This document shows positions 17,332-26,851 of a DNA stretch of 64,000 nucleotides, piece after piece (the first letter of the stretch is position 1; each line of letters starts with the position of its first letter). A program made the translations under genes and the position numbers. Origin of the DNA: Cognaticolwellia beringensis (GTDB taxonomy: Bacteria; Pseudomonadota; Gammaproteobacteria; Enterobacterales; Alteromonadaceae); assembly GCF_002076895.1 (NCBI RefSeq), contig NZ_CP020465.1, forward strand, positions 2,232,001 through 2,296,000. The letters are read 5' to 3'. The notes beneath the pieces were generated by a model. That model ran no database searches. It had not been told where the DNA came from and saw only the letters and a list, made by a program, of their open reading frames with translations.

Positions 17332-19301
17332 TGTCCTTCAATCGGAATGTAGATGCAATATCATCTTTATATCAAGACCAAAATAAAGAACTAGATTCCA
17401 ACGTTCAAAACGAAATATTACAAACAAAAAAATGGAAAGTGCTGACAGGTACTTTCTTATTTTTTCTTATTTTATCGTTGATTTTTATTTGGACGAGAGA
17501 AAGTGTGTTTCAGAGTCAGGCTACTATTCAGTTTTCCACAGTTCAAGTGGTCGGTGGAAAGCTGTCTTCTCCTCTATTGCTAGACAGTTTACAAAACCAG
17601 CAGCGCCTCACCAGTAACAGAATATTAAAAGCCGTTAATTACAGCATACGCCATAATTACAATATACAAAGTAATGTAGATCTACTGAGTAAAATGCTAA
17701 GTGTTGAACTACAAAGTGGTCAAATTATTAATTTAAAGGCAACAGGCAGCAACCCTGAGCAATTGAAACCAATTCTGACAGTTTGGTTAGAGGAGTACCT
17801 TAAAGCTTTTAGCGTAGAAAACGATATTAATAACACTGACAGTATATTAACACTGAGCACTATGCTGGAGGCTATAGAAGATAAAATATCGCAGCAAAAA
17901 ATGGCATTAGTTACCTTTAGTCAAGATAACGATATTGTTTCGTTTGAGCGTAACGAAAATAAAATTTTGAATAAAGTTAAATCGATAGAAAAACTACTGC
18001 ATGCAGCTGAGCAAGACCACCTTAACCAGCAAGAAATAGTTAATCGTATCAACTATGCTGAAAAAGAAAATAGCTTAATTGTGCACCCTAAAGATGAAGC
18101 TGCTATAGCAATGGTTAGGCAAAATATAGCTAATATTGAAAATCAACTTGCTGAATTATCTGAGAAATACACACGTAAATATATGGAGAAAGATCCTAAT
18201 ATAATCTCGTTGCAAAAGTCGCTAGTAAATTTTCAAGATCAATTAGAAAAAGATAGCCTATTAAGTCACACTCTTTTCGTAAAAGAAGCTAAAAACAATT
18301 TGCTGGTGGCAAAAGGTAAAGTGGGTCTCTTAAGCGAGCAGCTAAATACCCTAAATAAAGAAGCACAAACCTTTAATCATAATTTAAAAGAATATGTTCG
18401 TATGAACGATTCATTGAATCAGTTAGTAACACAAGCGCAAGGCTTAAAAGATAGCTTGCTAGAGCAAGAGATGCTGCAAGTAGGAAAGCCTAAGTTTACC
18501 GTTTTAGAATATCCGTTTGTGCCTAGTTATCCTATTGCACCTAATAATCAAAGAGACTCTTTAATAGCCCTGTTAATTTCGGCGATAGCGGCACTATTAG
18601 CGCTATTTTTGTTTAGCTATATAGTACGGCAGAAACAGCCTTCAACTGTTTTTTCAAACTATACCGTGGTACCCAACGTTGACATAGGCGAGAAGCGGCA
18701 ACGGCTAAATCAACAAGAGCTTGAAGCACTAGAAAACCAAACCGCACAAGTGCTACTTGAACAAAACGCTGTAATTGATAATTTTAGACTGTTAAGTACT
18801 GACGAATGTGAAAAATTAGTAAATTTTGCCAATAAGCAAGGAAAACTGGTTATTTTGTTAGTATTAAGCGGCGTTAATATTAAAGAGCTATTAGTAATTA
18901 AATTAAAAGACTTTGATATAGAAACAAACACGCTAAAAGTTAACGGGGCGTTCGCCAGAAATATAGCATTAACAAATGAAGTTAGCGTGCTTGTTAAAGA
19001 CGTTATGCGATATAAAAGCACTCAAGACAGCCTGTTTGATAATGATTATTCGCTTGACGAACTTGCACATCTAATAGCCAATAGCGCACACGACGCAGAG
19101 TTAACTGAACCAGAAACCATTAGCCTAGAAAGCTTGCGACATACCTACCTTACGTATTTATTAGAACAAGGCGTTAAGTTGAATGAGCTAGAGAAAATAG
19201 CAGGATATATTAACCCTGCTCAGTTAGCGCTTTACCGTAAAAATAGAATTAACACACCGTTAAAACATACAGAAGTTAGTACTATTTACCCAATGCTTTA
19301 A
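17331..19301 (+). CDS. Wzz-like chain-length protein fused to a degenerate tyrosine-recombinase-like domain
   Basis: A 656-residue protein. Residues 37-54 form the first membrane segment. About 60-400 are a periplasmic Wzz/GumC-type region with long coiled coils and the YPFVPSYPIAPNNQRDS approach to a second membrane segment at 408-432. The cytoplasmic C-terminus, where Wzc-type proteins carry a tyrosine kinase, instead resembles the catalytic domain of XerC/XerD recombinases at about 488-638. LSGVNIKELLVIKLKDFDI corresponds to the XerD GLRVSEL region, and SLESLRHTYLTYLLEQG to the HxxR box. LALYRK corresponds to the Tyr region. The first Arg is Asn516, the box-II His is Glu600 and the third-motif His is Tyr626; Arg603 and Tyr635 remain. 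It is probably non-catalytic. The start is GTG, coupled to the upstream peptide. Confidence 0.8.
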   Translation: MSFNRNVDAISSLYQDQNKELDSNVQNEILQTKKWKVLTGTFLFFLILSLIFIWTRESVFQSQATIQFSTVQVVGGKLSSPLLLDSLQNQQRLTSNRILKAVNYSIRHNYNIQSNVDLLSKMLSVELQSGQIINLKATGSNPEQLKPILTVWLEEYLKAFSVENDINNTDSILTLSTMLEAIEDKISQQKMALVTFSQDNDIVSFERNENKILNKVKSIEKLLHAAEQDHLNQQEIVNRINYAEKENSLIVHPKDEAAIAMVRQNIANIENQLAELSEKYTRKYMEKDPNIISLQKSLVNFQDQLEKDSLLSHTLFVKEAKNNLLVAKGKVGLLSEQLNTLNKEAQTFNHNLKEYVRMNDSLNQLVTQAQGLKDSLLEQEMLQVGKPKFTVLEYPFVPSYPIAPNNQRDSLIALLISAIAALLALFLFSYIVRQKQPSTVFSNYTVVPNVDIGEKRQRLNQQELEALENQTAQVLLEQNAVIDNFRLLSTDECEKLVNFANKQGKLVILLVLSGVNIKELLVIKLKDFDIETNTLKVNGAFARNIALTNEVSVLVKDVMRYKSTQDSLFDNDYSLDELAHLIANSAHDAELTEPETISLESLRHTYLTYLLEQGVKLNELEKIAGYINPAQLALYRKNRINTPLKHTEVSTIYPML

Positions 19302-19471
19302 ATGTCTTTGTTCTGAAAAGGGCTCAGCACCACTATAGTAAAATAAACCCATGATATAAAAATATTGGCTCTACCTCATACATCTTTATTTATGCTAAGT
19401 TCAGTGGTTAGCCTTTTAAGACAAGCTAGTCGCTCGCAAAAACAGTAATTAGTGTGAATGCAGTGTCATGT

Positions 19472-20554
19472 TTATATAAAATAACGCTTTAACTTCATAG
19501 AAGGCTTTTCTATAAAATTCCATGATATAGCTGATAAAACTATAACTATAGTACCAGCTAGAATAGTCATCTCAGTTGGGCTAATGCCAATAATGTTAAT
19601 TGCTATGGTTTGCTGAATTGGCCAAGCGTAGATATAGGTTCCGTAAGAAAAGTCACCCATTGTATTGTATTTTAATATCTTGCCCTTAGGTAAGTAAGCA
19701 GCGCAAAGTACTAAATAGGGCATAGTGAAAATATACATAACAAAGAATGTTGCTTTATTTAAGTACAGTGCAAATATCAGCAACGATAAAATAATCACTA
19801 CCCATTTAAGGTTGAGAGAAATATGATTTCTTAGGACATATATCCCGCCCCCAATAAAAAAAGCCGATGCAAACCTGAAAAACTTATAATAAAACCAATG
19901 AAAGTTCTCATTAAAGTGAAAATGGAAATATAGGGCAGTACTGCTTATTGCGATAAGTACTATAATTGCTGGAACAATTGGAAAAGTGATATTCACCTTT
20001 TTTAATACGTAGCTCAAAACACCCATACCTATAAGTACTACATACATTCGTAGCTCCCATGGTAAGGTCCATAATGAACCATTAACACTTGAATCTAATG
20101 GTGCGTTATAAAATACCCCAGGTAACTCTTGATAGTCGGTTATTATAATTGTTGAGTTGTATATTATAAAATTTAACAGCGTAGAATCTTGAAGGTAATT
20201 TTGTAGTGAAAAGCTAGTTAAATAAGCGCCTAAAATTACGCAAAAAAGTACAGAAACTAAAAGGGCAGGAAAGATTCTCAATATTCTTGATACGATGAAA
20301 AATTTCAAATCTGTACGAACCAGCAAACTTCGAGTAACTAATAAACCGCTTGTAATAAAAAAAATATCTACGGCTATAGAGCCTAGGCTAATGCCTAATA
20401 AGTTTTTTATTGGCTCTAACTCTCTATTTCCTAGAGCAAGTGCATAACTGTGGCTAACAATAACGGCTAGTGCTGCTAGCATTCTGATTAAATTGAAGTT
20501 GTTGTTTTTACTATCTATAACGCTGCTAAGTGCTATATTATTTTGATAGCTCAC
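19472..20554 (-). CDS. Membrane acyltransferase family 3 (OafA/WecH-like)
   Basis: Integral membrane O-acyltransferase of 360 residues with about ten membrane segments. It would transfer acetyl (or another acyl) groups to the polysaccharide. The N-terminal family motif NFNLIRMLAALAVIVSHSY provides the conserved Arg24 and His35. DIFFITSGLLVTRSLL and the late MGDFSYGTYIYAWPIQQ are typical. No periplasmic SGNH domain is fused. It follows the polymerase gene by one base in a four-gene reverse block (GNAT-like, flippase, polymerase, acyltransferase). Confidence 0.9.
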   Translation of the reverse strand: MSYQNNIALSSVIDSKNNNFNLIRMLAALAVIVSHSYALALGNRELEPIKNLLGISLGSIAVDIFFITSGLLVTRSLLVRTDLKFFIVSRILRIFPALLVSVLFCVILGAYLTSFSLQNYLQDSTLLNFIIYNSTIIITDYQELPGVFYNAPLDSSVNGSLWTLPWELRMYVVLIGMGVLSYVLKKVNITFPIVPAIIVLIAISSTALYFHFHFNENFHWFYYKFFRFASAFFIGGGIYVLRNHISLNLKWVVIILSLLIFALYLNKATFFVMYIFTMPYLVLCAAYLPKGKILKYNTMGDFSYGTYIYAWPIQQTIAINIIGISPTEMTILAGTIVIVLSAISWNFIEKPSMKLKRYFI

Positions 20555-20555
20555 A

Positions 20556-21890
20556 TTACAGCCCTAACTTTAAAGAAATATAAACAGCAACTATAATAGA
20601 CCAGCAATAAATCATCGATCTAACCGCAACATGATTAGAAAAGTGTATAGCATATTTTGGATTCAGCTTTACTAGCCTAATATGAGACGCGATTGCCATA
20701 CCTAAATAAATAAATAACAAAAGCGTGAACATTCTACTGATAAAAAAGCCTGTTATCATAAAGCCCACCAAGGAAAAGAATAGGGTTTTGTTAAGAAATA
20801 ACTCAGCTTCTTCTTCAGGTGGTGCCACTGTTTTTTCACTGTCGATTAGTTTTTTATGGCTAATTTGATCGCGAATAAACAAATATCCTGTTAACGCTGT
20901 AAAAATTAATGCACCACCCCATAAAGAATAACCAGGCACGCCTAGCTCCGCGGCAACATGAATATATGAATTGTGTGCCACTAAGCCATGTTCTTCAAGA
21001 AATTGGCCCATACCAATACCAAACACAGGGTTGTGTAATAGCATTAGCACCCCTGCATACCAGGCCTCTAATCGGCCATCGGCAGAAGCATCGATACTAC
21101 TTTGTAGTGATGCAATTACCGTAGCAGCAATAGGGGCTAGCACGACAATAATCATAAATAATTTTGGCCCTGCATTCATCACGATAAAATACACCGCAAC
21201 TAAAGCACCAGCGCCGAGCATAGTACCGCGAGAGCCTGTTAAATAAATGCCGTAGAATAGCGCCGCTAAAACGCTAAACATTATTATTTTACTGAACGCT
21301 TGGCTTTTTTTATAAAAATAAATAGCAAATGGAATGTTCATAACTAAAAACATACCTAGGTCGTTAGGGTCATTAAAAAAACCTAAATACGTAATGCGCC
21401 GCTCACCAAGACTAATATAGCCAACGGAGTATGTGCCTAATGCCCAACCTGCACCTTGATATGCCGTTTGTTGTACATGACCATTGTGTACCATAAGTAA
21501 GGCAGCAAAAAGGCAAACAGCCATAAGTATGTGCTGGCGTTTAATGCTAGTTATACAGTTTGAATATAAAAAAAGCGGAAACAGTGCACTAACCAATATA
21601 CGCTCAGACTGGTCAATACCAATCATGCCTGAGCCGTTCAAAAAACCTGAGAATATAATCAACGGCACTAACGCTAAAATCATCCAATGCTGCGGGTACA
21701 TTTTTATCGGTCTTTGCATGGCAACAGTGGCGCCGAACGCAAGAATGATAAAAACCTTTATCGTTATCCACTCAATACTTGTTTGAAACATTTCATGTGG
21801 GCGAATAAGCACTGAGGCAGTATATAAAAATAAAAAGAAGAAGCCTAACGGCGAGTCATCTTGTACATTTTTTTGGAAATGACGAGCCAT
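20556..21890 (-). CDS. O-antigen polymerase/ligase family protein (Wzy-like)
   Basis: A polytopic inner-membrane protein of 444 residues with the Wzy_C/O-antigen ligase pattern. It has multiple membrane segments and a large periplasmic loop. GSRGTMLGAGALVAVYFI is followed by DGRLEAWYAGVLMLLHNP and GIGMGQFLEEHGLVAHNSYI, which contains the conserved His-Asn-Ser. In this locus it is the best candidate for the polymerase that joins repeat units. Exosortase A clusters also carry O-antigen-ligase relatives thought to glycosylate exported proteins, so either role is possible. AAAGGAA lies upstream of the start, and the flippase gene ends four bases before it. Confidence 0.88.
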   Translation of the reverse strand: MARHFQKNVQDDSPLGFFFLFLYTASVLIRPHEMFQTSIEWITIKVFIILAFGATVAMQRPIKMYPQHWMILALVPLIIFSGFLNGSGMIGIDQSERILVSALFPLFLYSNCITSIKRQHILMAVCLFAALLMVHNGHVQQTAYQGAGWALGTYSVGYISLGERRITYLGFFNDPNDLGMFLVMNIPFAIYFYKKSQAFSKIIMFSVLAALFYGIYLTGSRGTMLGAGALVAVYFIVMNAGPKLFMIIVVLAPIAATVIASLQSSIDASADGRLEAWYAGVLMLLHNPVFGIGMGQFLEEHGLVAHNSYIHVAAELGVPGYSLWGGALIFTALTGYLFIRDQISHKKLIDSEKTVAPPEEEAELFLNKTLFFSLVGFMITGFFISRMFTLLLFIYLGMAIASHIRLVKLNPKYAIHFSNHVAVRSMIYCWSIIVAVYISLKLGL

Positions 21891-21893
21891 GTT

Positions 21894-23417
21894 TTAAAGT
21901 TCCTTTATAAATTTTTGCTTAATATTGGCAGGCATACGTTCAACAGCATAAGTTAGCAAAGTCTTTTTAATGGCCTTATCAAGTAGCAATATCCAACAAA
22001 CAACAACAATAAAAGGAAAAGCTAACGTGGCGGACATTAAAAACTCTAACCAAGTATCAATAGCTAAATAGTCTAATAAATAACTGCCTGCTATGCCTAT
22101 GATAACGGTAATAAGCACCGACTTTGATAAACACCAATAAAGCCCGCGCATATTAAAATTATTGTATTTTTTAAACAATACTATTTTGGCAAAAACATTA
22201 AAAATAAGGCTATTAACAACACCACCTGCAGCCATACCAATAAGACCAAATTTCAAACCTAAAAATATAGTCAAAGTAAGCCCTAAAACAACTGACGCAA
22301 TAGTGATAACTGAGATATATTTGTGATTCGCCTGGGCAAATAAAACCGTATTAGCAGAGCTACTAAAAGTAGCAAACAAAGCTGAAACCACATACAAATA
22401 CAGTAAATTAATCGCGTATTCAAATTCTTGACCTACCCATAAAAGAATAAAAACTTTACCAAAAATAAACAGCGATAAAAACAATACAGTGGAAGAGAAC
22501 AAGTTAATACGAGTAGTTTGATTAAATAGCAGTTCCATATTCTCATTGCGAGCGACTTTTTTATTAAATAAAGGGGAAAACACGCCGGTAATTGAACTAA
22601 CAAATGCCGAAGTATGCATGATCAAATTACTGGCAATGCTGACTAAGGCTAAAGACGATAGATCAAATAATTGCGTAACGATTAGTGGACGTGATTTAGT
22701 ACCTACAGTATTGGCAATACCATTAATAACCAAGTGTTTTGAATAGGAAAATAAATCGATGACTTCTTTTTTGCTGGCGAGTTTAAAACTAAACCTTAGG
22801 TCTGGGAATAGTCGTTTAGCATAATAAATTTTCAACGTATTGGTTAAAACATCACTAGCGAGTGTTGCAACTACAGCGCCCCAAATATTTAAGTCAGACA
22901 AGAGTAAAAACACCATAACAGCTTTTACTATCGCGTTTAATGACGATATGTTTGCATCAATATCGAAACGCAGCATACCGGAAAAAATGCCATGAAAAGG
23001 GTTCATCATAAACCCCCAAAGCACCTTGACTGACAGTACAAGTAAAATATCAACTAAGGTAATTTGGTCTAAGCCTTCAACCCCAAAAATAGCCGGCACA
23101 GTGGTTAAGCCAATTAAGATTAAAACAGACAAACCACCTAAAACCGAAAAAAGTACCAAGCCGGTAGAAAAAATCACGTTAACACGCTTTTTATCGTTTA
23201 GCTCTAAAGCTTGCACTATTTGGCGTTGAATCGCTTGCGGAAAACCTAGGTCAACAACATTAAACCAGCCTAATATGGATAAAATTAACAGCCATAAGCC
23301 ATAGTGGTTACTGCCTAATTCATTAATAAAAAAGGGCGTAAGTAAAAAAGACGTTATTACGACAATTCCACGTTCAAGAAACCGAAATAGCGAGCTAGTA
23401 AGTAATTGTTTTTTCAT
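21894..23417 (-). CDS. Oligosaccharide flippase (Wzx-like)
   Basis: A MATE/MOP-superfamily transporter of 507 residues with about fourteen membrane segments. It would flip the lipid-linked repeat unit to the periplasmic side. The N-terminal sequence FRFLERGIVVITSFLLTPFF and GSNHYGLWLLILSILGWFNV are typical of the polysaccharide synthesis family. I chose the ATG at 23417; a TTG seven codons upstream is possible, but neither has a strong ribosome site. It is directly followed by the polymerase gene, as expected for a Wzx/Wzy pathway. Specificity is unknown. Confidence 0.9.
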   Translation of the reverse strand: MKKQLLTSSLFRFLERGIVVITSFLLTPFFINELGSNHYGLWLLILSILGWFNVVDLGFPQAIQRQIVQALELNDKKRVNVIFSTGLVLFSVLGGLSVLILIGLTTVPAIFGVEGLDQITLVDILLVLSVKVLWGFMMNPFHGIFSGMLRFDIDANISSLNAIVKAVMVFLLLSDLNIWGAVVATLASDVLTNTLKIYYAKRLFPDLRFSFKLASKKEVIDLFSYSKHLVINGIANTVGTKSRPLIVTQLFDLSSLALVSIASNLIMHTSAFVSSITGVFSPLFNKKVARNENMELLFNQTTRINLFSSTVLFLSLFIFGKVFILLWVGQEFEYAINLLYLYVVSALFATFSSSANTVLFAQANHKYISVITIASVVLGLTLTIFLGLKFGLIGMAAGGVVNSLIFNVFAKIVLFKKYNNFNMRGLYWCLSKSVLITVIIGIAGSYLLDYLAIDTWLEFLMSATLAFPFIVVVCWILLLDKAIKKTLLTYAVERMPANIKQKFIKEL

Positions 23418-23515
23418 TGAATGGTATAGTAGCTTCAATCAGAAAATTATAAGGAAAAAGTAAGTTAATGCGCTAGCTGACTTCAAGTTTTTATAGTAAT
23501 AAGTGTTTATAACAT

Positions 23516-24607
23516 TTATTTGCGGATAAATCGTGAAAAAAGTGAACGGTTAAGTTTATTACAAACTTTACTAAAAAACAGCTTTACTGGGCTTTTAACA
23601 ACCGTTATTGATATCATAGCTCGAGCATCCGCATTAAATTTTGCTTTATAGCTATTGTTTATACCACCCATCATAAAATCGTAATATTTAGTTGGACAAT
23701 TTATTATCGACCAATAATGCAGATATAGGCCAGGAGACAGCTTTGCATAATTTTGTTGGTCCCAACCACTTTGATAAAAATGATAAGTATCGTTTGAAAC
23801 TAAATAATAATGTATGGCAATAGGTTGCTCACCAATAAAAACCGCGCTCATTGCTATTGTGCCGCTGTTTTTTTCACGCAATGCTTTATGGAATTCATTA
23901 AATTCAGGGGCAGCGAACGCACCATTTTTTCCTTTGTTTTGCCAGCGACTTTGATGGTGTTTTTTTAATAAACACCATGCATTGTCGTATTCTTCGTCAT
24001 TAAGCCAGCGAACAATAGCACTTAAGTTAGTCAATTGGTTTTTACAACGATTAATGCGCGAACGGGTATTTTTACTTAATTGTTCAAATTGCCAATGCAC
24101 CTTATCAACCTTATATTGGGCATAGTGCTGTTGAGTTAAGGTGCCCCTAATATGTGGTAGGATTTTGGCTATATGTGAATCTTTAAAAACCGCTTTAACA
24201 ACACAAAGATCAAAGTTGAGTTTGTTTATTTCCTTAATAATTAAGGGGTAAACTGTTTTCTCATAACCTCGTTTTATAAATACATCTAGATACTCTAGCG
24301 CGACTTCAGCATATTCGGCTTCGCCTTGACCGACTAGGTGCAGGGTTTTGATAAAAGGGAAAAATTTACTTTTTTCAATAAAGAATGGCGCTAAACAAAT
24401 TAATTTATCGTCTTGGTAATAAGCGAAAGAGTGTAATTGCCAATTTTCCTGCCAATAGGAGTTAGCCCAAGTGTTAAGGATGTCAACTGAACTTTGTTGC
24501 TTAGTGGATTTATATGTTTGTGCAATATCAGTAAGCAAAGTTGTTAACTGAATATCAGAGTGGACCTGCAATAAACGTAAATCACTTTGGCTAATCATTC
24601 GAGTCAT
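23516..24607 (-). CDS. GNAT/FemAB-like acetyltransferase (CelD type)
   Basis: A 363-residue protein with the two-lobed GNAT arrangement of CelD/BcsL-like proteins found in polysaccharide clusters. The second half carries LSKNTRSRINRCKNQL, AWCLLKKHHQSRWQNKG, IAIHYYLVSNDTYHFYQSGW and LGLYLH-like SPGLYLHYW. It would transfer an acyl or aminoacyl group to a sugar or lipid-linked precursor. Exosortase A loci often include a FemAB-like member of the same superfamily; I cannot separate the two subfamilies by eye. It is the first gene of the four-gene reverse block with flippase, polymerase and acyltransferase. Confidence 0.78.
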   Translation of the reverse strand: MTRMISQSDLRLLQVHSDIQLTTLLTDIAQTYKSTKQQSSVDILNTWANSYWQENWQLHSFAYYQDDKLICLAPFFIEKSKFFPFIKTLHLVGQGEAEYAEVALEYLDVFIKRGYEKTVYPLIIKEINKLNFDLCVVKAVFKDSHIAKILPHIRGTLTQQHYAQYKVDKVHWQFEQLSKNTRSRINRCKNQLTNLSAIVRWLNDEEYDNAWCLLKKHHQSRWQNKGKNGAFAAPEFNEFHKALREKNSGTIAMSAVFIGEQPIAIHYYLVSNDTYHFYQSGWDQQNYAKLSPGLYLHYWSIINCPTKYYDFMMGGINNSYKAKFNADARAMISITVVKSPVKLFFSKVCNKLNRSLFSRFIRK

Positions 24608-25043
24608 ATAAAGGAATTTCTTTGTGTTAGCTAATTTTTAGAATGTTAATAGGTACCTGTTAAATTTCGAACAACACCGCCCAATTTTGGTATTCAGCTT
24701 AACAGTTAACTCGTTTAATATCATTGATTACAGTATTATGTTTAGAGTACTTTATATATTAATATAATAGCACAAAGGCTAATTCAAACGATAAGATACA
24801 GTGCCTCATGTTTTGAATATTAATATAAGTACTACAAATACCTTAAAGGACTTAACTAATTAAAATATATAATATAATAATTCCAAACTTATTTGTTATT
24901 AATCAATTTTTAATAAAATAGCAAAGTATTATAATAAAAATTATATAAGAGTCGTCCTAGTGTAAAATTGCCAAGTCTTTTACAATATCGACATAAAGAA
25001 ACTTTTACAATGTTCACTATTCAGTTTTTACAAAGGGTCATCA
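24608..25043. other. Divergent AT-rich intergenic region without recognised genes
   Basis: This 436-bp spacer separates two divergent glycan blocks. It is strongly AT-rich, with stretches such as AAAATATATAATATAATAAT. It probably holds promoters for both sides, but no single promoter can be fixed by eye. No RNA gene or repeat unit was seen. Confidence 0.6.
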
Positions 25044-25946
25044 ATGGAAGTTAAAAAAAAAATATTAGTAATCATTATTACTTACAATGGAGAAAATTGG
25101 TTAGATTACTGCCTTAATGATCTTAAAAGTCCATCGAATGATCATATTATTGATATTCTATGCTTAGATAATTTATCTACAGATCATACAATTGAAAAAT
25201 TGAGAAATGACTTTCCAAGCGTTTCAGTTATTAAAAATGATAGTAACCTAGGATTTGGTAAAGCCTGTAATATTGGAATGCAAAAAGCGATTGATGAAAA
25301 CTATGATTATGTTCTTTTATTAAATCAAGACGCTAACATTAAAAGTGATGATGTAAATCAGTTAGTAAACTTACATACAGCGAATATGGAATATGGAGTT
25401 TTAAGTCCTATTCATTTGAGCGGTGATGAGTCTAAATTAGATTCAAATTTTGGAGAATATCTTCGCTTAAATAATACACCTTTGTTAATAGAAGATTTAC
25501 TTTTGAAAAAAAACATATCAGCTATATATGAAACTAACTTTGTTAATGCGGCTGTTTGGCTTTTACCTATAGCTTGTATTAAGGCAGTTGGTTTTTTTAA
25601 TCCTGTTTTTCCTCATTATGGTGAGGATGATGAGCTTGCGGAAAGAATAAAAAAATCGGGATTTAAAATAGGTATAGTACCGAATGTTTTTGCCAAACAT
25701 AAACGAGAAAATAGGTCAGTTAAAACACTTGAAAGTCATTTACAAAGTAAAGTTAACCGTGAACATGTAAATTTTATCATAGAATATTATCGCTATCCTG
25801 CGTCTAAAGTGAAAAAATTACTATATGTTGCTCGTCTACTCTTAATTAAAATTATATCAAGTTTGATACTTTTTGATTTTTCAAGTACTGCAACTTATAT
25901 AAAAGCAGGGTGGCGGTTTGCGTTTAATTCTATAAAAAAATTATAG
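25044..25946 (+). CDS. Glycosyltransferase family 2 (rhamnosyltransferase-like)
   Basis: A 300-residue GT-A enzyme. Motifs are ILVIIITYNGENWLDYCL, LCLDNLSTDHTIEKL, NLGFGKACNIGMQKAI and the metal site LLLNQDANIK. FFNPVFPHYGEDDELAERIK is the acceptor/base region. The layout matches the WbbL-type group, which includes many rhamnosyltransferases. The C-terminal part has a hydrophobic stretch that may bind the membrane. The gene and its two followers are visibly richer in A and T than the flanking blocks. The 196-bp gap before the next gene makes operon membership uncertain. Confidence 0.9.
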   Translation: MEVKKKILVIIITYNGENWLDYCLNDLKSPSNDHIIDILCLDNLSTDHTIEKLRNDFPSVSVIKNDSNLGFGKACNIGMQKAIDENYDYVLLLNQDANIKSDDVNQLVNLHTANMEYGVLSPIHLSGDESKLDSNFGEYLRLNNTPLLIEDLLLKKNISAIYETNFVNAAVWLLPIACIKAVGFFNPVFPHYGEDDELAERIKKSGFKIGIVPNVFAKHKRENRSVKTLESHLQSKVNREHVNFIIEYYRYPASKVKKLLYVARLLLIKIISSLILFDFSSTATYIKAGWRFAFNSIKKL

Positions 25947-26142
25947 AATTATTTTTAACTAAATACTTTGATATTTTGGTCACATTTAGATTTACATCTA
26001 CTTCCCAAATCGGGTATAGATCAAAATTTACTAGCACACTGGTGCTTGTTGGGCTAAAGGAAACAGTTTTTTATAATGGTTCCTACTGGGTTGATTTTTA
26101 CATTGTAAAAGTAATATAAACTTTTAAAAGGCATAGAAGCTG

Positions 26143-26841
26143 ATGATTAGATTATACAAAAAATATATTGGTTATGAGGCTAGGAAAAAAATTGGAATAT
26201 TTTGGGGGTTATGTAAAGAATGCCGAAATAAAAAACAGATATATTTTAGAATGCCTAAAGTCGCAAGTGGTACTATTGTAGAAGCACTAAATGACGAAAC
26301 AGTAATAGTGCCTCATTCTTATAAGCCAAAAACTATAAACAACCTACTTAAAATTAATTCCAACGCTATAAAATTTACTTTCGTTAGGCATCCATTAGAC
26401 AGGTTTGTAAGCGCATACAACTGGGCTGTTAGGGATGATATATCTCCTGAAGAATATCCTTTGGATATAATTCAGAGGAATATAATTGATCAATTTGAAG
26501 GGATTAACGATTTTTGTAGGAACTTACCCACTTTACTTAAGAGTAACACTAACCATTTAATTCACTTTTACCCACAAACTTATTATATTAAACCATATGA
26601 CGAATTGTTAGTTGATTTTGTTGGTAAATATGAAGATATGACGGATAGCTGTTTGATTTTAAAGAAAAAATATGGTATAGATTTATCTATTGAGTTTGGC
26701 GATAACTTAAAGAATAAGAATAAGAAGAGAACTAACAAAGAACCAATTAAAGTATTGAGCGAAATGGGAGTTAGCACTAAAAATGTTAAGCTATTAAAAG
26801 AAATATATTCAAAAGATTTTGTTACTTTTGGATATTATTAG
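26143..26841 (+). CDS. Sulfotransferase family protein (PAPS-dependent, Golgi-type fold)
   Basis: A 232-residue enzyme likely to transfer sulfate from PAPS to a sugar of the exopolysaccharide. The 5'-phosphosulfate loop is FRMPKVASGTIVEAL (about 35-49), and the 3'-phosphate site is FTFVRHPLDRFVSAYNW (78-94). These match the Sulfotransfer_2 family. It has no signal peptide, so it would act in the cytoplasm on precursors. It lies between two family 2 glycosyltransferases and its end is 11 bases from the next start. Sulfated polysaccharides are common in marine bacteria. The flavour of the region (A/T-rich, Lys-rich tail) suggests acquisition as a cassette. Confidence 0.87.
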   Translation: MIRLYKKYIGYEARKKIGIFWGLCKECRNKKQIYFRMPKVASGTIVEALNDETVIVPHSYKPKTINNLLKINSNAIKFTFVRHPLDRFVSAYNWAVRDDISPEEYPLDIIQRNIIDQFEGINDFCRNLPTLLKSNTNHLIHFYPQTYYIKPYDELLVDFVGKYEDMTDSCLILKKKYGIDLSIEFGDNLKNKNKKRTNKEPIKVLSEMGVSTKNVKLLKEIYSKDFVTFGYY

Positions 26842-26851
26842 GAATAAACCT

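Noticed and set aside
18790..19250. An active tyrosine recombinase or integrase
   Set aside because: The domain is in frame with the chain-length protein behind a second membrane segment and lacks the first catalytic Arg and two His positions.
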